From Capsicum annuum (lineage: Eukaryota > Streptophyta > Magnoliopsida > Solanales > Solanaceae), in contig NC_061119.1 of the NCBI RefSeq assembly GCF_002878395.1, positions 19,829,830-19,893,829 of the forward strand: DNA of 64,000 bases. Direction: 5' to 3'. Of this stretch, positions 45,612 to 56,423 are shown in pieces. The notes beneath the pieces are model-generated. The model did not search any database and was not told where the DNA came from. It worked only from the letters and a program-made list of their open reading frames with translations. The position numbers and the translations under genes are program-made. Each line of letters opens with the position of its first letter. Positions within the stretch are counted from its first letter, which is position 1.

Positions 45612-46739
45612 TTGTCTAACTTGTATATATTTCAGGGCTCTACTTCTAGAGTCTTGATAAACTTGGTAGAGAATGATACTTTATCAGAGTTGTGGCATAG
45701 AAGATTGAGTCATATAAGTGAGAAGGGGATTAATAGTTTGACTAAGAAAAATTTGCTTTCTGGAGTGAAACAAGCAAATTTGAAGAATCTTGTTCATTGC
45801 TTAGCTGGTAAACAGAAAAGAATTTCTTTTCAGAGTCATCCGTTTTCAAGAAAGTTTGAGTTGCTGGAGTTGGTGCATTCTGATTTGTGTGATCCTTTTA
45901 AAGTAAGGTCTCATGGTGGTGCACTTTACTTTGTGACTTTTATTGATGATCATTCTTGCAAAATCTGTGTATTTCCTTTAAAGTCTAAGGATCGAGTACT
46001 TGATGTGTTCAAGGATTTTCAGGCCTTGGTTGAGAGACAGACAGGGAAGAAATTGAAATACATCTGTTTAGATAATGGTGTTGAATATATTGGTTCTTTT
46101 GATAGATATTACAGAGAGCAGGGTATTCGGTATCAGAAAAATCCTCTAAAAAATCCTTAGTTGAATGATTTAGCAGAGAGGATGAATAAAACTCTAGTTA
46201 AGAGGGTTAGATGTATGCTTTCAGATGCTAAGCTGCCAGATTTATTTTGGGCAGAAGCACTTAATACTGCTGCTTATGTTATTAATTATCTCCTACTATT
46301 GCTTTGGATGGTGATGTTCCTGATAGGGTTTGGTCTGGTAAGAATATTTCTTATGATCATCTTAGAGTTTTTTGATGTAAAGCTTTTGTGCATGTTCCTA
46401 AAGATATTGGATGTTAAAAATAGGCAGTGTATCTTCATTGGTTATGGTCAAGATGAATTTGGCTATCATTTCTATGATCCAATTGAGAAGAAACTTGTTA
46501 GAAACCTTGATGTTGTGTTCTTTGAGTTGATTCTCAGAGTAGTGAGAGTAGTTGATATTGATCCAATTTCTTTGACTACTGCTCCTGAAGAAAATCTTCA
46601 TGATGTTGAAAATCAAGTTGATAATGAAGATGGTAATCATGTTCAGAATGACCAGCAAGAAGTTATTGATGCTCCAGTGCAAGTTGATATGGTTGATCAG
46701 CAACCAGTTGTTGATGCCCCAGAGAGTTCTCTCAAATGA
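45612..46739 (+). pseudogene. Tnt1-like integrase remnant
   Basis: Open at 45612-46160 and 46161-46739, in the same frame, with one stop (TAG, 46158-46160) between. The N-terminal zinc region (LWHRRLSHISEKG) keeps its His but the CX2C has become HCLAGKQ. The core has LVHSDLCDPF (catalytic Asp), CLDNGVEY (second Asp) and NDLAERMN (Glu). A frameshift near 46290 disrupts the region before CIFIGYGQDEFGYHFYDP. Confidence 0.87.
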
Positions 46740-48249
46740 TCTACTAGAGAGAATACCTTTATCTCATTATTCTCCCAGTGAGTATGTACTCTTGACTGAC
46801 GGAAGAGAATTTGAGAGTCTTGATGAGGCCATAGAAAGTGAAGAAAAGGAAAAGTGGTTTGATGCTATGGAAGATGAGATTAAATCTTTGCATGATAATC
46901 ATACCTTTGATTTGGTTAAGCTGTCTAAAAATAGAAAAGCTTTGAAAAATAGGTGGGTTTTTCAGGTGAAACATAAATATGGTAACCCAATTCCACGGTA
47001 CAAGGCTAGATTGGTTGTGATGGGATTTAACCAAAAAAGGAGAGTTGATTTTGATGAGATATTCTCTCTAGTTGTGAAGATGCCATCCATTAGTGTGGTT
47101 CTAGGCTTAACCGCAAGTTCAGATTTAGAGGTTGAGCAAATAAATGTTAAAACTGCTTTTCTCCATGATGACTTAGATGAAGAAATTTATACGGAGCAGA
47201 CCTAAGGTTTTGAAGTCAAAGGAAAAGAGAATTATGTTTGCAAATTGAAGAAGAGCTTGTATGGTTTGAAACAAGCTCCTAAGCAGTGGTATAGGAAGTT
47301 TGGTTCATTTATAAGTTAGCAGGGATTTAAGAAGACTACTTCAGTTTTTGTGCAAAAATTCTTTGATGTTGACTTTATTATTGTGTTGCTATATGTTGAT
47401 GATATATTTGTCATTGGTCATAATGCTTGCAAGATTCAAAAGTTGAAGTAAGAGTTGAGTAAGTCTTTTTCTATAAAAGACTTAGGACCAACAAGGCAGA
47501 TTCTTGGAATGCAGATTGTCCGTGATAGAAAGGCCATGACGTTGTGGTTATCACAAGAGAAGTACATTCAGAAAGTACTTCGAAGGTTCAACATGGATAA
47601 GGATAAGGTTTTCAGTACACCTTTAGCTATGCACTTCTAATTGAGCACGAAACAGTGTCCTTCCAGTGATGATGAGAAGAAAGATATGAAAAAAGTTCCT
47701 TATTCTTCAGCTGTTGGTAGTTTGATGTATGCAATAGTTTGTACAAGACCGGATATTGTTCATGATGTTGGTATTGTTAGCCTTTTTCTTTCTAATCTGG
47801 GAAGAGAATATTGGAATGCTGTGAAGTGGATTATGAGATATCTTTGTGGCACTTCTAATATGAGATTGTGTTTTGGTACAGGGAAGCCCATTCTTTGTGG
47901 TTATACTGATTCAGACATGGCCTATGATATTGATACTCATAAGTCTACTTCAGGGTATTTGGTTACTTTTGCAGGGGGAGCTGTGTCTTGGCAATCTAGG
48001 TTGCAAAAATATGTTGCTCTATCTGCTACAGAAGATGAGCTTATTGTTGCCATTGAAGCTTGTAAAGAATTGCTTTGGATGAAGAGATTCTTGGGGGAAC
48101 TTGGTTGTGCTCAAGAGAGGTATGTGCTTTATTGTGATAGTCAAAGTTCCATATATCTTGGCAAGAATTCTATGTTTTATGATCGGCCTAAACACATTGA
48201 TGTGAGATACCATTGGATTCGGGATGTGTTGGATTCTAAGTTGCTTTAA
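46740..48249 (+). pseudogene. Tnt1-like reverse transcriptase and RNase H remnant
   Basis: Reverse transcriptase motifs in order: [70 protein letters not shown] and LLYVDDIFVIG with the catalytic YVDD near 47395. Stops fall at 47203, 47318, 47450 and 47638. RNase H covers 47880-48245, with GYTDSDMAYDIDTHKSTSGY, SATEDELIVAIEACKE (first two catalytic acids) and YCDSQSSIYLGKN. It is nearly full length but cannot be translated as one protein. Confidence 0.9.
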
Positions 48250-48378
48250 CTTGAGAAGATTTATATGGATTATAATGGTTCTGAAATAATAACTATAGCT
48301 TTGCCAAAAGGAAGTTTGAAGATTGTTGCATGATCGCCGGGATGACGGTCTCCTCCACATAGTCGTGAGGGGGAGAAT

Positions 48379-49100
48379 TGTTGGGTCATGGGTCTTTTCC
48401 CCTTCCTATGTGGATAAATGAAGCCCAATTTGGACCAACCCACTTTTTCCCATAGGCCCATTACTATGAGGCATATATACAGATCTTTTTTAGGTCTCAC
48501 TATCACAAAAGAGAGTTTTCAGCAGCCAAAGAGAGAAAAACAAAGCTGATTTTCGCCCAAAAATTTCAGACACAACTGTCAACTTCAAATTTCGATTCCC
48601 ACTTCGTTTATTGTTCGATTGAGCTAATTTTTGGACTACTTGTTCCTCTTATCTTAATATTTGATTAGAAGCTGACGAAATTGGATTTGGTGGCCTGTAG
48701 ATCCTATTATTTATTCCTGAACAGTAGCTACATTTTAGTGCTTTCGCTTCTTTATTTCTCCAGTGTTTGGTGCTGTGATTTATGTACTATTGATTGTTGT
48801 TTGAAATTTTTTTGGTGGCCATTTTGGAGAACAATATTATAACTTTTGGTGATTATATTAGAGGTTTTGGTCCCGTGGTATTTTACTCTTCACACCGAAG
48901 GGTTTTCCACGTAAATTTGGTGTCTCTTGTTCTTGTCTTGCTGTATTTGCGTGAATGATTTATTTTCTTCCATATTAATTTATTTTACTTGGATTTGTTT
49001 GTCTTCTCTTGGTTCAAATTGAGAGAAAAAGTTTAGACTTGGGTATTCTTCCACTGCTACCCTGTCGTGCTCTTTGATTGTGCCCTTGTCTTTCCCAATA
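48379..49100 (+). repeat. 3' LTR of the Tnt1-like element
   Basis: Matches the 5' LTR end to end with scattered substitutions and short gaps, and ends CCCAATA instead of CCAACA. Confidence 0.92.
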
Positions 49101-49105
49101 GAGTG

Positions 49106-49365
49106 GTCCTAATGCATGAAGTTTTCTTTTTTTTGTACGTATAAATTATATCAAATTATACTCTTAGGATTATGATCTTTGAACTAATTTATCTCATATA
49201 AATATATATGATGGTGTGATGCACGAGTGATGATGGTTGTGGCTAGATATGGACCGTCCATGTAGACATTGTTTAAATTGTCGGTTTGGATTTGATAGAT
49301 TAGAAAAAAGGAGACCGATGTATTAAAGGGATGGGTTTACGTGGCATACTTACAGGAGCGCGTGG
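49106..49365 (+). repeat. Tandem repeat array, end of copy 4 and copy 5
   Basis: Immediately after the copia TSD, GTCCTAATGCATGAAG restores copy 4. Copy 5 starts near 49209 (TGATGGTGTGATGCACGAGTGATG) and follows the same order, with about 40 bp missing after GTATTAAAGGGATGG. Confidence 0.88.
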
Positions 49366-49648
49366 AGAGGTTATTTAGTATGTAGACTAAATTATCTCGG
49401 GATTGTAGTTTTAGAATTATGATCTTTGAACTAATCTATCTCATATAAATGGTGGTATAAAAGAATCTCAAATTTGATGAGATAAGGTGGTATTTCAAAA
49501 TTAAATTTGATATTAGATTTACACTATAATTGGTTGATCATTTAAATTGGTCTCGAAATACATATATATCATCAATCAAACATGATATAGATTTAGTAGC
49601 AAACTTAATTATGGTATATCTCATCTTGCACTGCATACTAAACGACCC
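49366..49648. mobile_element. Possible MITE at the end of the array
   Basis: GGTTATTTAGTATGTAGAC at the left and GCATACTAAACGACC at the right (reverse GGTCGTTTAGTATGC) are inverted repeats about 280 bp apart. Target duplications are not clear. The left half also matches the AT-rich part of the array unit, so the ~290 bp unit may have been built partly from this MITE. Confidence 0.4.
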
Positions 49649-49833
49649 AAAAAAATGTAAAAATTTCATTTTTTTGTATTCATTTTAAACAATATTTAAT
49701 TGATATTCAATATTTAATAACTTCAAATAAAAGTATTTGCAGAAGAGTTAAAAATGATGGCAATCACTGTTACTGAAAAAGCTTTTAAAATAATGGGAAA
49801 TTGTTATTGTTGCAAAATGAATTTGCTAGGTTT

Positions 49834-50200
49834 TGTTGACGTTTTGGCAAATTGATAATTAAGTTACTATTTGAATATTCATTCTTAAGAATTATTTAAT
49901 GTCCTTATTGTAAATAAGTTATTTGTGGATGTTCACGTAATACTCATACTTCACATGCTACACCTATTACACATAGTATTGTATCGTGTAGAGAAGACAT
50001 ATTTTTTGTAAATGTATTTTCACATACTACACTTATTACACCTACTCTTGCCTATAAAAGGCATGTTATGTTACATTGTTAGACACACCAAGAAGAAGAA
50101 GAAGAAACAAAGTCTTTTTTTATATAGATCTCTCTCCTTTCCTCTTTAGTTTTAGCATATTTCAGAATATTTATTTACAACACGTTATCAGCACGAGATC
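49834..50200 (+). mobile_element. LTR and primer-site fragment of another LTR element
   Basis: TGTTGACGTTTTGGC (49834) to TTATTTACA (50179) reads like a short copia LTR, with a TATA box CCTATAAAAGG near 50050. It is followed by ACACGTTATCAGCACGAG, a primer-site-like sequence of some plant copia families. The interior is gone by about 50290. Confidence 0.5.
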
Positions 50201-50834
50201 CCTTATAAGTAACGCATTTATTATGTAACTATTTGTTTCCAGACTCTACACACACACACAAAAATATAAATTGCTAAAGGAAACAACCTTTTGATAATAA
50301 TCTATTAACAATATATGATTCTTTTTAAATTTATTTGAGATGGTTATCTTATTTTAAAAATATCAATATATCTAACTTATTAATCATTTTATGATAGTCA
50401 GAGCCATCCCCACTCCCGAAGGGCGGGAGGAAGCAGTAGTTTGCATGCACCTCTGCTGATTGCAACCACGTGAACTAGCTTTACATTTCTATTCTTAGTC
50501 TTTAGTTTTACTTGTCCAAACTACTACTCTTAGATCCGTCCTTAGTCTTTGCTTCCAAAGTTTACCACTCAAGTCTTGTAAATATTAGTTTCATAGTTTT
50601 ACTATCATTATCAGAGTCAGAGTTTTCCACTTTTCATATACTACGTCCTGTACATAATCGAGTCGTAGTCAATTTCTTAGATTTTAGAATAAATATTTCG
50701 TTTGTCTTGCTCTTAGATCCTTAGAACAAATATAGAGTTAGTTTATAAAAACACAAAAAGATTTTCATTAAGTCTTTCCCTTATAACTTTAGAACAAATA
50801 CAACGAGTCTTTATAGTCCAGAAAATACAAGAAA

Positions 50835-52027
50835 ATGTCTTCCTCTTTGAGTAGGTCTAGCTCTTGTAGATCTCTAGCTCCAGTAAATATGTTCCCTACC
50901 AAATCCCTGTTATCTAAGTTTGATTATCTATACGAAGTAGATGTACTACCACTAGAACAGAAGATATACTCGACACATCTACCTCTCTTAAACCCTTACT
51001 CTGCCTTTGCAAAGAAGGCATGTAACCCATGGCTTCAAATCCGTTCTCTGGTGCAACAAAGACCGGAGGAGTTAAGGAATATGTTGCTACCTCCAAGCTA
51101 GACCAGTATCCTATTCTTGCAACTCAGGAGGAACAATTCATCACTTTACAGATGCTGGGAGATTTTCCAAGACAGTGGAGGAACCAAGGCTTCACCCATA
51201 TCCACTTTGGTGCTGTTAGGGTTGTGTTGTCATATCACGGAAGAAAAGGCCATCCCGTAGTGGTATGTCTTTCACTTATTCATACCACTTATGACAAATA
51301 CCAATATGCCAACTTGGGAACCTCAGAAATCACACTGAATACCGGGACAGTCTTCGTCACTATATTCCCCAACTTCAATATATCTCTATCTGATCCATAT
51401 CTGACAGTGGGGCTACAAATCCAAATCCAGATTCTCAGAGCTCCACAAGCCAGAGATTCCATCCAGGCAACTCTCCACTACCAGTTATCTTGGCGAGTTC
51501 AGAATCATGCTATGGATCTATCCCTTCCAGGTGGCGATGATGCTTTATTTCTAAACATAGACGCCACTAATGGAACCACTTAGTGTATATTGATCCTGAG
51601 GCAGATCTCCAGAGATGAACTCGTGAAGGTTCTACCAAATTCATGGGTCATAAACTACGAGAAGTTGAGAGATCATCCTCAACCCCTCCAGTCCATGAAA
51701 CATACCTTTTCCAGAAGGAGTGACAACACCGTCACGATTAGCTTCCACTCACATCTAAAATAGCCTCCCAAAACCACCTTCTCAATCGACATGTATAAAC
51801 CTTCTGATGACATCCTAATAATAGACGGACAAAGGTTGACAGATGACCCAGGTTTTATGTGCTGGCTTATAGACAGTTGTATGGAAGAGCATGATTGGAT
51901 ACACCACTTTGATCTTGACGACCAATATATCGTGTGGCGCAAATGTCCTTTCTCCGAACACTATCCATGGAAGTCGAATTACAGATGCCACCTATGTCAA
52001 AAAGCTACCTCACCCACTCTACCATAA
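50835..52027 (+). pseudogene. Pararetrovirus movement protein (30K type), unit A
   Basis: Three broken frames (50835-51101, 51029-51583 and 51604-52027) together cover the 30K movement-protein region. Landmarks are FDYLYEVDVLPLEQK near the start, FTHIHFGAVRVVLSYHGRKG, the FPNFNISLSDPY segment that holds the conserved Asp of the 30K fold, and WRVQNHAMDLSLPGG. The C-terminal part has HDWIHHFD and HYPWK, both kept in the other units. Such proteins form or pass through plasmodesmata. Two frameshifts and a stop (TAG, 51581-51583) prevent translation. Confidence 0.8.
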
Positions 52028-52900
52028 ATTAAACCTACCAAAGAAAAATAGCCTGCAACCAAACTATTTATGGTGTCTCACTCTAGCACCGGTAACTTTG
52101 AGGATTTCCCACCAAATAAATCATTCAAAAAGGATAACATGAGCCACGCTCCAAAGATACCAGCCAAAACTGTTATCCTTCAATCCGAAGAAAAGATGCC
52201 TCTCAATGACACAGAAGTAACACTCAACTGGTAATCCAAAAATGCCATGTGCCAAAATAGGATGCTATCCATTATCAACCAACCCGTGAAGAATGTTTCT
52301 CACTCTCAAATTAAGTTGGCAAAAGAAGTTGAAGAAATGAACAAGAGAGCAGTACAAGCCTCCACTTAGCATGACAGACTTATCCGCCAATTGAAGCTCA
52401 AGCTCCAATCTATGCAGTATGATATATGTCCGTCGAGCACTTCGATGTCTCATTTCTTTGACCAGTAATAGAAAGAAATGGCTTCTCTGAAAGAACAAAT
52501 ACAGTAGCTAAGACACAGTGGTTTTCAGCCCCATAAAACCTATAGCTCACTACCAAAGCCAACCTTGTTCCCAGTGTTTCACCCACATACTCTCCACCAA
52601 AGATGAGCCATATCTTTCCCACTCTTACTTCAAGCTCCCACATGCCAATGTCCTCAGGTTTTGAAGAAGAAAAGAAGTATGACATTGCTAAGCATGTATG
52701 GGCCAGGAAAGATGCCATCGCTGCCAAAAGAAAAGCCGATGAAACTCAAAAACAGCCCAAGAGAAAGATGGAATATGACACAAAAAATGGACCATGATGA
52801 TCTCGAACCACGACATCTTATTCCCAGACGACAATTTGATAATCCACAAACTAGAAGTGCCGCACGATGATAAAGAATAGAATGCCTTGCTGAAAGATAG
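52028..52900 (+). pseudogene. Pararetrovirus linker/coiled-coil region, unit A
   Basis: Short open pieces encode a polar region with coiled-coil character. EEKKYDIAKHVWARKDAIAA (about 52665-52725) is a conserved landmark: unit B has EFDIAKFVWARKDTM and unit C EFDITKFV in the same place. Frames are broken by stops. The role is unknown; position suggests the segment between movement and coat protein. Confidence 0.6.
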
Positions 52901-53500
52901 CCTTCTCAATCACAGGTGGTTGCCGTCCCATAGAGATCCAGATGTTGATACAGACCATCTTGTCCCAAATCTGTATGGCTTAAACATCGATGATAATGCC
53001 GTTCCGGATCTATAAGCCACAACAATCCTTAATCCAGTTGAAGAATCTCTAAGGTACAATAAACAAATCCAGGATGCTGATTTCATTGATCCTTCTTCAA
53101 GTGAAGGGGATTTCTCTTATGCAGAATCATACTCTGACACCGGCGATAACTTTACAACCGATGGGTATGTGGAGGACAACGAAGGTTTTGTTGATTCATG
53201 TGAATATATTGAGGATACTCCTAAATCCTCAATTGAATCTCCATAAGAAGAATATCCACCGATATACATGAACCATTCTAAGAATCCAGAGATCTTTGAG
53301 GTTGTCAATGACCAAGACGGGATGACGGATGATACGATCCTAGAAAGAAGGCCAGATCCAGGTACACCAGTGAGAAAAATAGTGGGAACCAAGTTTCACA
53401 CCTTAACTCTCAACGACATCAAGATTTCAGCCTGGCCCTAGTAGATCCAGGACTTCTATACTTGGATGGTGATGAAAAATCTGGCTGAGCGGGAGAAGAA
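52901..53500 (+). pseudogene. Pararetrovirus coat-protein N-terminal region, unit A
   Basis: Acidic, Ser/Asp-rich sequence (SSSEGDFSYAESYSDTGDN, EDNEGFVDSCEYIEDTPKSS) followed by GTKFHTLTLNDIKISAWP, which resembles the start of the structured coat domain in caulimovirid polyproteins. The body of the coat domain and its zinc knuckle are missing: the sequence moves directly to the next reading frame at 53504, so a deletion of this unit is likely. Confidence 0.55.
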
Positions 53501-53503
53501 CCG

Positions 53504-54060
53504 ATGGAGGACACCCTCTTCTCCATAGATGTGTATGAAGATTCAGGTGACATCTATGCTGATGATCTCTACCTGATATCCAGCAGTGGAGAAGGAAACC
53601 AGCACCATGCCAGTAAAATCCTCATGCTCAACATAGCAGGAATACTATCTTCCAGGCTAGCAGACTACCCTCCAGACCTGTTCAACCAGTATGTGGATCC
53701 CTTCTATCCATCTATCCTTCGAGAAAGAAGAACCTTCTATAAGCTTCAAGTGTTCAAAAAGTATGGTGGATCCATCCTAGAGCCGTTTGAAGTACACCCG
53801 GAGTATCCCTTCAGCCATGTGTTCATTGCGCTGGCCAACGACTTCCCGCAAGAACTTCTATGGCTATTTTCGTACCTATGTCACTAGCACTACATCCTCA
53901 TTGAGTTCAAGTATGATGCCTTTAGGTATTTTGATCGAATCTAGCCAGCTCTGAAGAGATTCATGTTGTGGTTCAAACCACAAGAATACTGGGTTCGATG
54001 CTTTAAAGATTCCTATGATGCACTGGTCTTCATGCTGAATTGTCCTGTCGGAATCTCAGG
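53504..54060 (+). pseudogene. Unidentified pararetrovirus reading frame, unit A
   Basis: A 127-residue open segment (53504-53887), continued after a TAG to about 54060. It contains IDVYEDSGDIYADDLYLISS, SRLADYPPDLFNQYVDPFYP, LRERRTFYKLQVFKKYGG, then FKRF/LKRFMLWFKPQEYWVRC and DALVFMLNCPVGISGHD. I do not recognise the domain and see no catalytic motif of a protease, RT or RNase H. A related, more decayed version is in unit B (59945-60490), so it is a real part of the element. Confidence 0.55.
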
Positions 54061-54480
54061 CCACGATGTCTAAGCTCAGCCAGAGATTTCACTCCTCTAG
54101 AAATTTCCTGTATCCATACTCTTCATGGAAAATCAATACTATGAAGCACAATGCTTCATTTTCCAGTAGAACAAATGTATTACAAATGAATAGAACTACG
54201 CAAATGACGATCATCCCCGCTGGGATGATGTCCGATGAGCAAAAAAAAATACTAGCCACAATATGAAATCACAAGGGATGAAGTCACTGGCTCCATCACT
54301 AGTATTCGGCTGAAAGTTCCCCACCAGGAATGCAAACATTCATCGTTCAGAAGGAGTTACTTTACCAGATCGATAAAGAGAGGATTGGAAGGGCAAAAAG
54401 ATGAAAGAAGAATACGCGACCATGCCGTCACCGGCTCCATCCAACACCGATGCTTGAGAGATGACATTCTATGATATGTG
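54061..54480 (+). pseudogene. Pararetrovirus 3' coding remnant, unit A
   Basis: Broken frames after the unidentified segment; QKELLYQIDKERIGRAKR-like residues near 54350-54400 recur in unit B near 60745-60800. Function unknown. Confidence 0.45.
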
Positions 54481-54610
54481 CCAGAAAGATACCCTCTTCA
54501 GTGGGTTACCCTCCCCAAGAAAACCCTGTAAGATAGGTTACCCCCGGCAGTGGGTTACCCTTATCTCCAAGGAAACCCTCCTTAGTGGGTTACCCTTTCA
54601 GATGGGTTTC
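54480..54610 (+). repeat. GGGTTACCCT-rich repeat, unit A 3' region
   Basis: AGTGGGTTACCCT and variants occur about five times in 130 bp, alternating with CCAAG(G/A)AAACCCT. GGGTTACC is nearly self-complementary. Unit B has a longer version at 60915-61095. Confidence 0.85.
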
Positions 54611-54939
54611 TTCAAGCTTCTGACTCAGCTACTTTGAAGATAAGGGGCTTATCCACCTGTTTGCAAGATGCCTGTGAAGCTGCTGATGCACTTACTTGTA
54701 AGTTACCGACTCACCTGTTTGCACATGTTGTCACGTGCCAACAACATAGTGTGTTTTGTTTTTATTTGGACCCCCACATATTAGTAGGACCCAGTGTGAA
54801 TAAAGATAAGGCCTATCCAGTCATAAAAGATAATGCTTATCCCTTCTAAAAGTTTAAGACTTATCCTTATTAATGGATAGTGCCTATCCCTTAGCTATTA
54901 GGATAGGAATTCTAATATTTTATTTCAAGTTTATCCATA

Positions 54940-55060
54940 GCTTAGCTTTTCTAGTAAGCTTCCTTCCTCTATTAAATGAATCCTAGGCCTTTAGGTTAGA
55001 GGCATCATTTGCTCAACCTAAAAACCTTTTGTATAGTTTCTCTCTGCTATCAATAAAAAT
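54940..55060 (+). promoter_or_regulatory. Pararetrovirus promoter and poly(A) signal, unit A
   Basis: CTCTATTAAATGAATCC (54967-54983) sits where unit B has CTCTATAAAAGAAATC, so this is a slightly damaged TATA box. AATAAA (55052-55057) follows after ~80 bp. Promoter closely followed by a poly(A) signal is the terminally redundant arrangement of pararetroviruses. Confidence 0.65.
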
Positions 55061-55084
55061 ATTTGTTGGCTAAACTCTTGCTCT

Positions 55085-56038
55085 TGATTTCTCTCTTCCA
55101 AAGGGATGGGTACTTCGATCCTTTAGGTTGGTGTAAGGGGGTAAGGATATACTACGGTGAAGTGCTAGCTTGTGGCGAGGGCAACAATGGCACCCGAAGT
55201 TACTTTCCATGTTTATAAAATAAAGTTGGCTTTGTCCATGCAACGTAGATGCCTAAGTACTTTTCATAAATAATGAAGTTGGCTTTGTCCATATGACGTA
55301 GATGTCTAAATCCTTTCCATGTATATGAAATGAAATTAGCTTAGTCCATGCCATAGCTTTCCGAAAAGATTCAATTTCTGTGAAAGAACACGTAGATTTG
55401 GGGTCTGCCTTAGTACACATATTGTTCTGCATCCGTTTTGAGGGCAAAAGGCCAGGGAGAGCCGCGGTAAGACCCGTTTTAGGAAAATATGGAATAATCT
55501 TATACTAAGGAGATAAGGTATTTCATGTGTTCTAAGACTGGAAAAGTCAAACCATCCCTCTTCTGGGTTGTGAAGGCTTTGTTGCCGAGGTAAACCATCC
55601 TTGATGTGTGGCTTGCAGGTCTGAAGCCATGCCATCCCGTTAAGGGTTATGAAGGCTTTTTATCTAAAACAAAACTGTCTATATGGATGCGTAGATCAGT
55701 CATAAGAAAGATGTGGTATGTCGATTAAAAGCTTTGATTTTGTATGGCATGCCGCCTATATGGTCGTGAATAGCCTGTCATGTTGGAAAGGTTAGTCTCT
55801 GTGTCTATGGTGTCAATGAAAGCTTTGACTTGTCAAGGTATACCACCTCTATGGTGTTGAAACCCATTGATAAGTTAGGCTCTGTGTCTGTGGTGTTTGA
55901 CGAAAGCTTTGATTTCATATGACGTGCCGCCTACATGGTCGAGAAACCACCTTTCAAGTTGGAAAGTTTGAGGTCTGTTGCCTAGCCTCTGGCCGGTCTT
56001 ACCAGAAGCTTTCCGTGCCCCCTGTCTCCCCGTCTATT
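55085..56038 (+). other. Pararetrovirus leader with internal direct repeats, unit A
   Basis: About 0.95 kb between the poly(A) signal and the primer site of unit B, without a long reading frame. Repeated parts: GTTGGCTTTGTCCAT...CGTAGATG (near 55210, 55270, 55330), GGGTT(G/A)TGAAGGCTTT (near 55563 and 55645), and a ~90 bp unit beginning AAAGCTTTGA at 55727, 55819 and 55903. Long structured leaders ending at the primer site are usual in caulimovirids. Confidence 0.65.
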
Positions 56039-56050
56039 TAGTATCAGAGC
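56039..56050 (+). promoter_or_regulatory. tRNA-Met primer-binding site, unit B
   Basis: TAGTATCAGAGC differs at one base from the canonical TGGTATCAGAGC and is followed by CATCC. It marks the start of unit B and the minus-strand DNA start of the ancestral element. Confidence 0.75.
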
Positions 56051-56423
56051 CATCCCCACTCCCGGAGGGTGGGAGGAAGCAGGAGTTTGCATCCACCTCT
56101 GCTGATTGCAACTACGTGAGACAACTTTACGTTTTTCTTTTCTTTTCTTTTTTACTTTTCCCTTTTACTCAAGTCACAGTTTTCATTTGCATATCATAGT
56201 CAGTGTTTACAAACTACAAAAGTCTGTGTCTTGTACATAATCGAGTCATAGTTTGTTTCCTTAGATTTTAGAAGTAATATTTGTTTTGTTTTATCCTTAG
56301 ATCCTTAGCACAAATATAGTCAGTCCAAAAAACCACAAAAAGAATTTCATTTTATTGAGTGTCTTCCCTAGAATTTTAGAAAAAATACGTCGAGTATTTA
56401 TTGTCCAGAAAAATACAAAATTA

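Larger units (their letters stand above)
43646..49100 (+). mobile_element. Full-length Ty1/copia (Tnt1-like) retrotransposon, coding-dead
   Basis: A complete 5,455 bp element flanked by GAGTG at 43641-43645 and 49101-49105. LTRs: 43646-44382 (737 bp) and 48379-49100 (722 bp), both TGTT(A/G)GGTCATGGGTC... The 5' LTR ends CCAACA; the 3' LTR ends CCCAATA with the terminal CA changed. The tRNA-Met primer site TGGTATCAGAG is at 44386-44396 and a polypurine tract (GTGAGGGGGAGAAT) precedes the 3' LTR. The protein order is gag, protease, integrase, RT, RNase H with several stops and few frameshifts. It resembles the tobacco Tnt1 branch. The LTRs differ at many positions, so the insertion is not recent. 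Confidence 0.95.
50395..56038 (+). mobile_element. Endogenous caulimovirid (pararetrovirus), unit A
   Basis: A plant pararetrovirus copy of about 5.6 kb, unit to unit. It starts at a damaged tRNA-Met primer site (TAGTCAGAGCCATCC; the other unit has TAGTATCAGAGCCATCC at 56039). It carries movement-protein, linker, coat-protein and an unidentified reading frame, then a promoter/poly(A) region and a long leader that runs into the next unit's primer site. That circular order (promoter, leader, primer site, movement protein) is the caulimovirid arrangement. All frames are broken. No reverse transcriptase is recognised. The genus cannot be fixed from sequence reading alone. Confidence 0.8.

Noticed and set aside
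55253..55635. Minus-strand reading frames in the viral leader
   Set aside because: Antisense to a repeat-rich leader; no motif and no start context.
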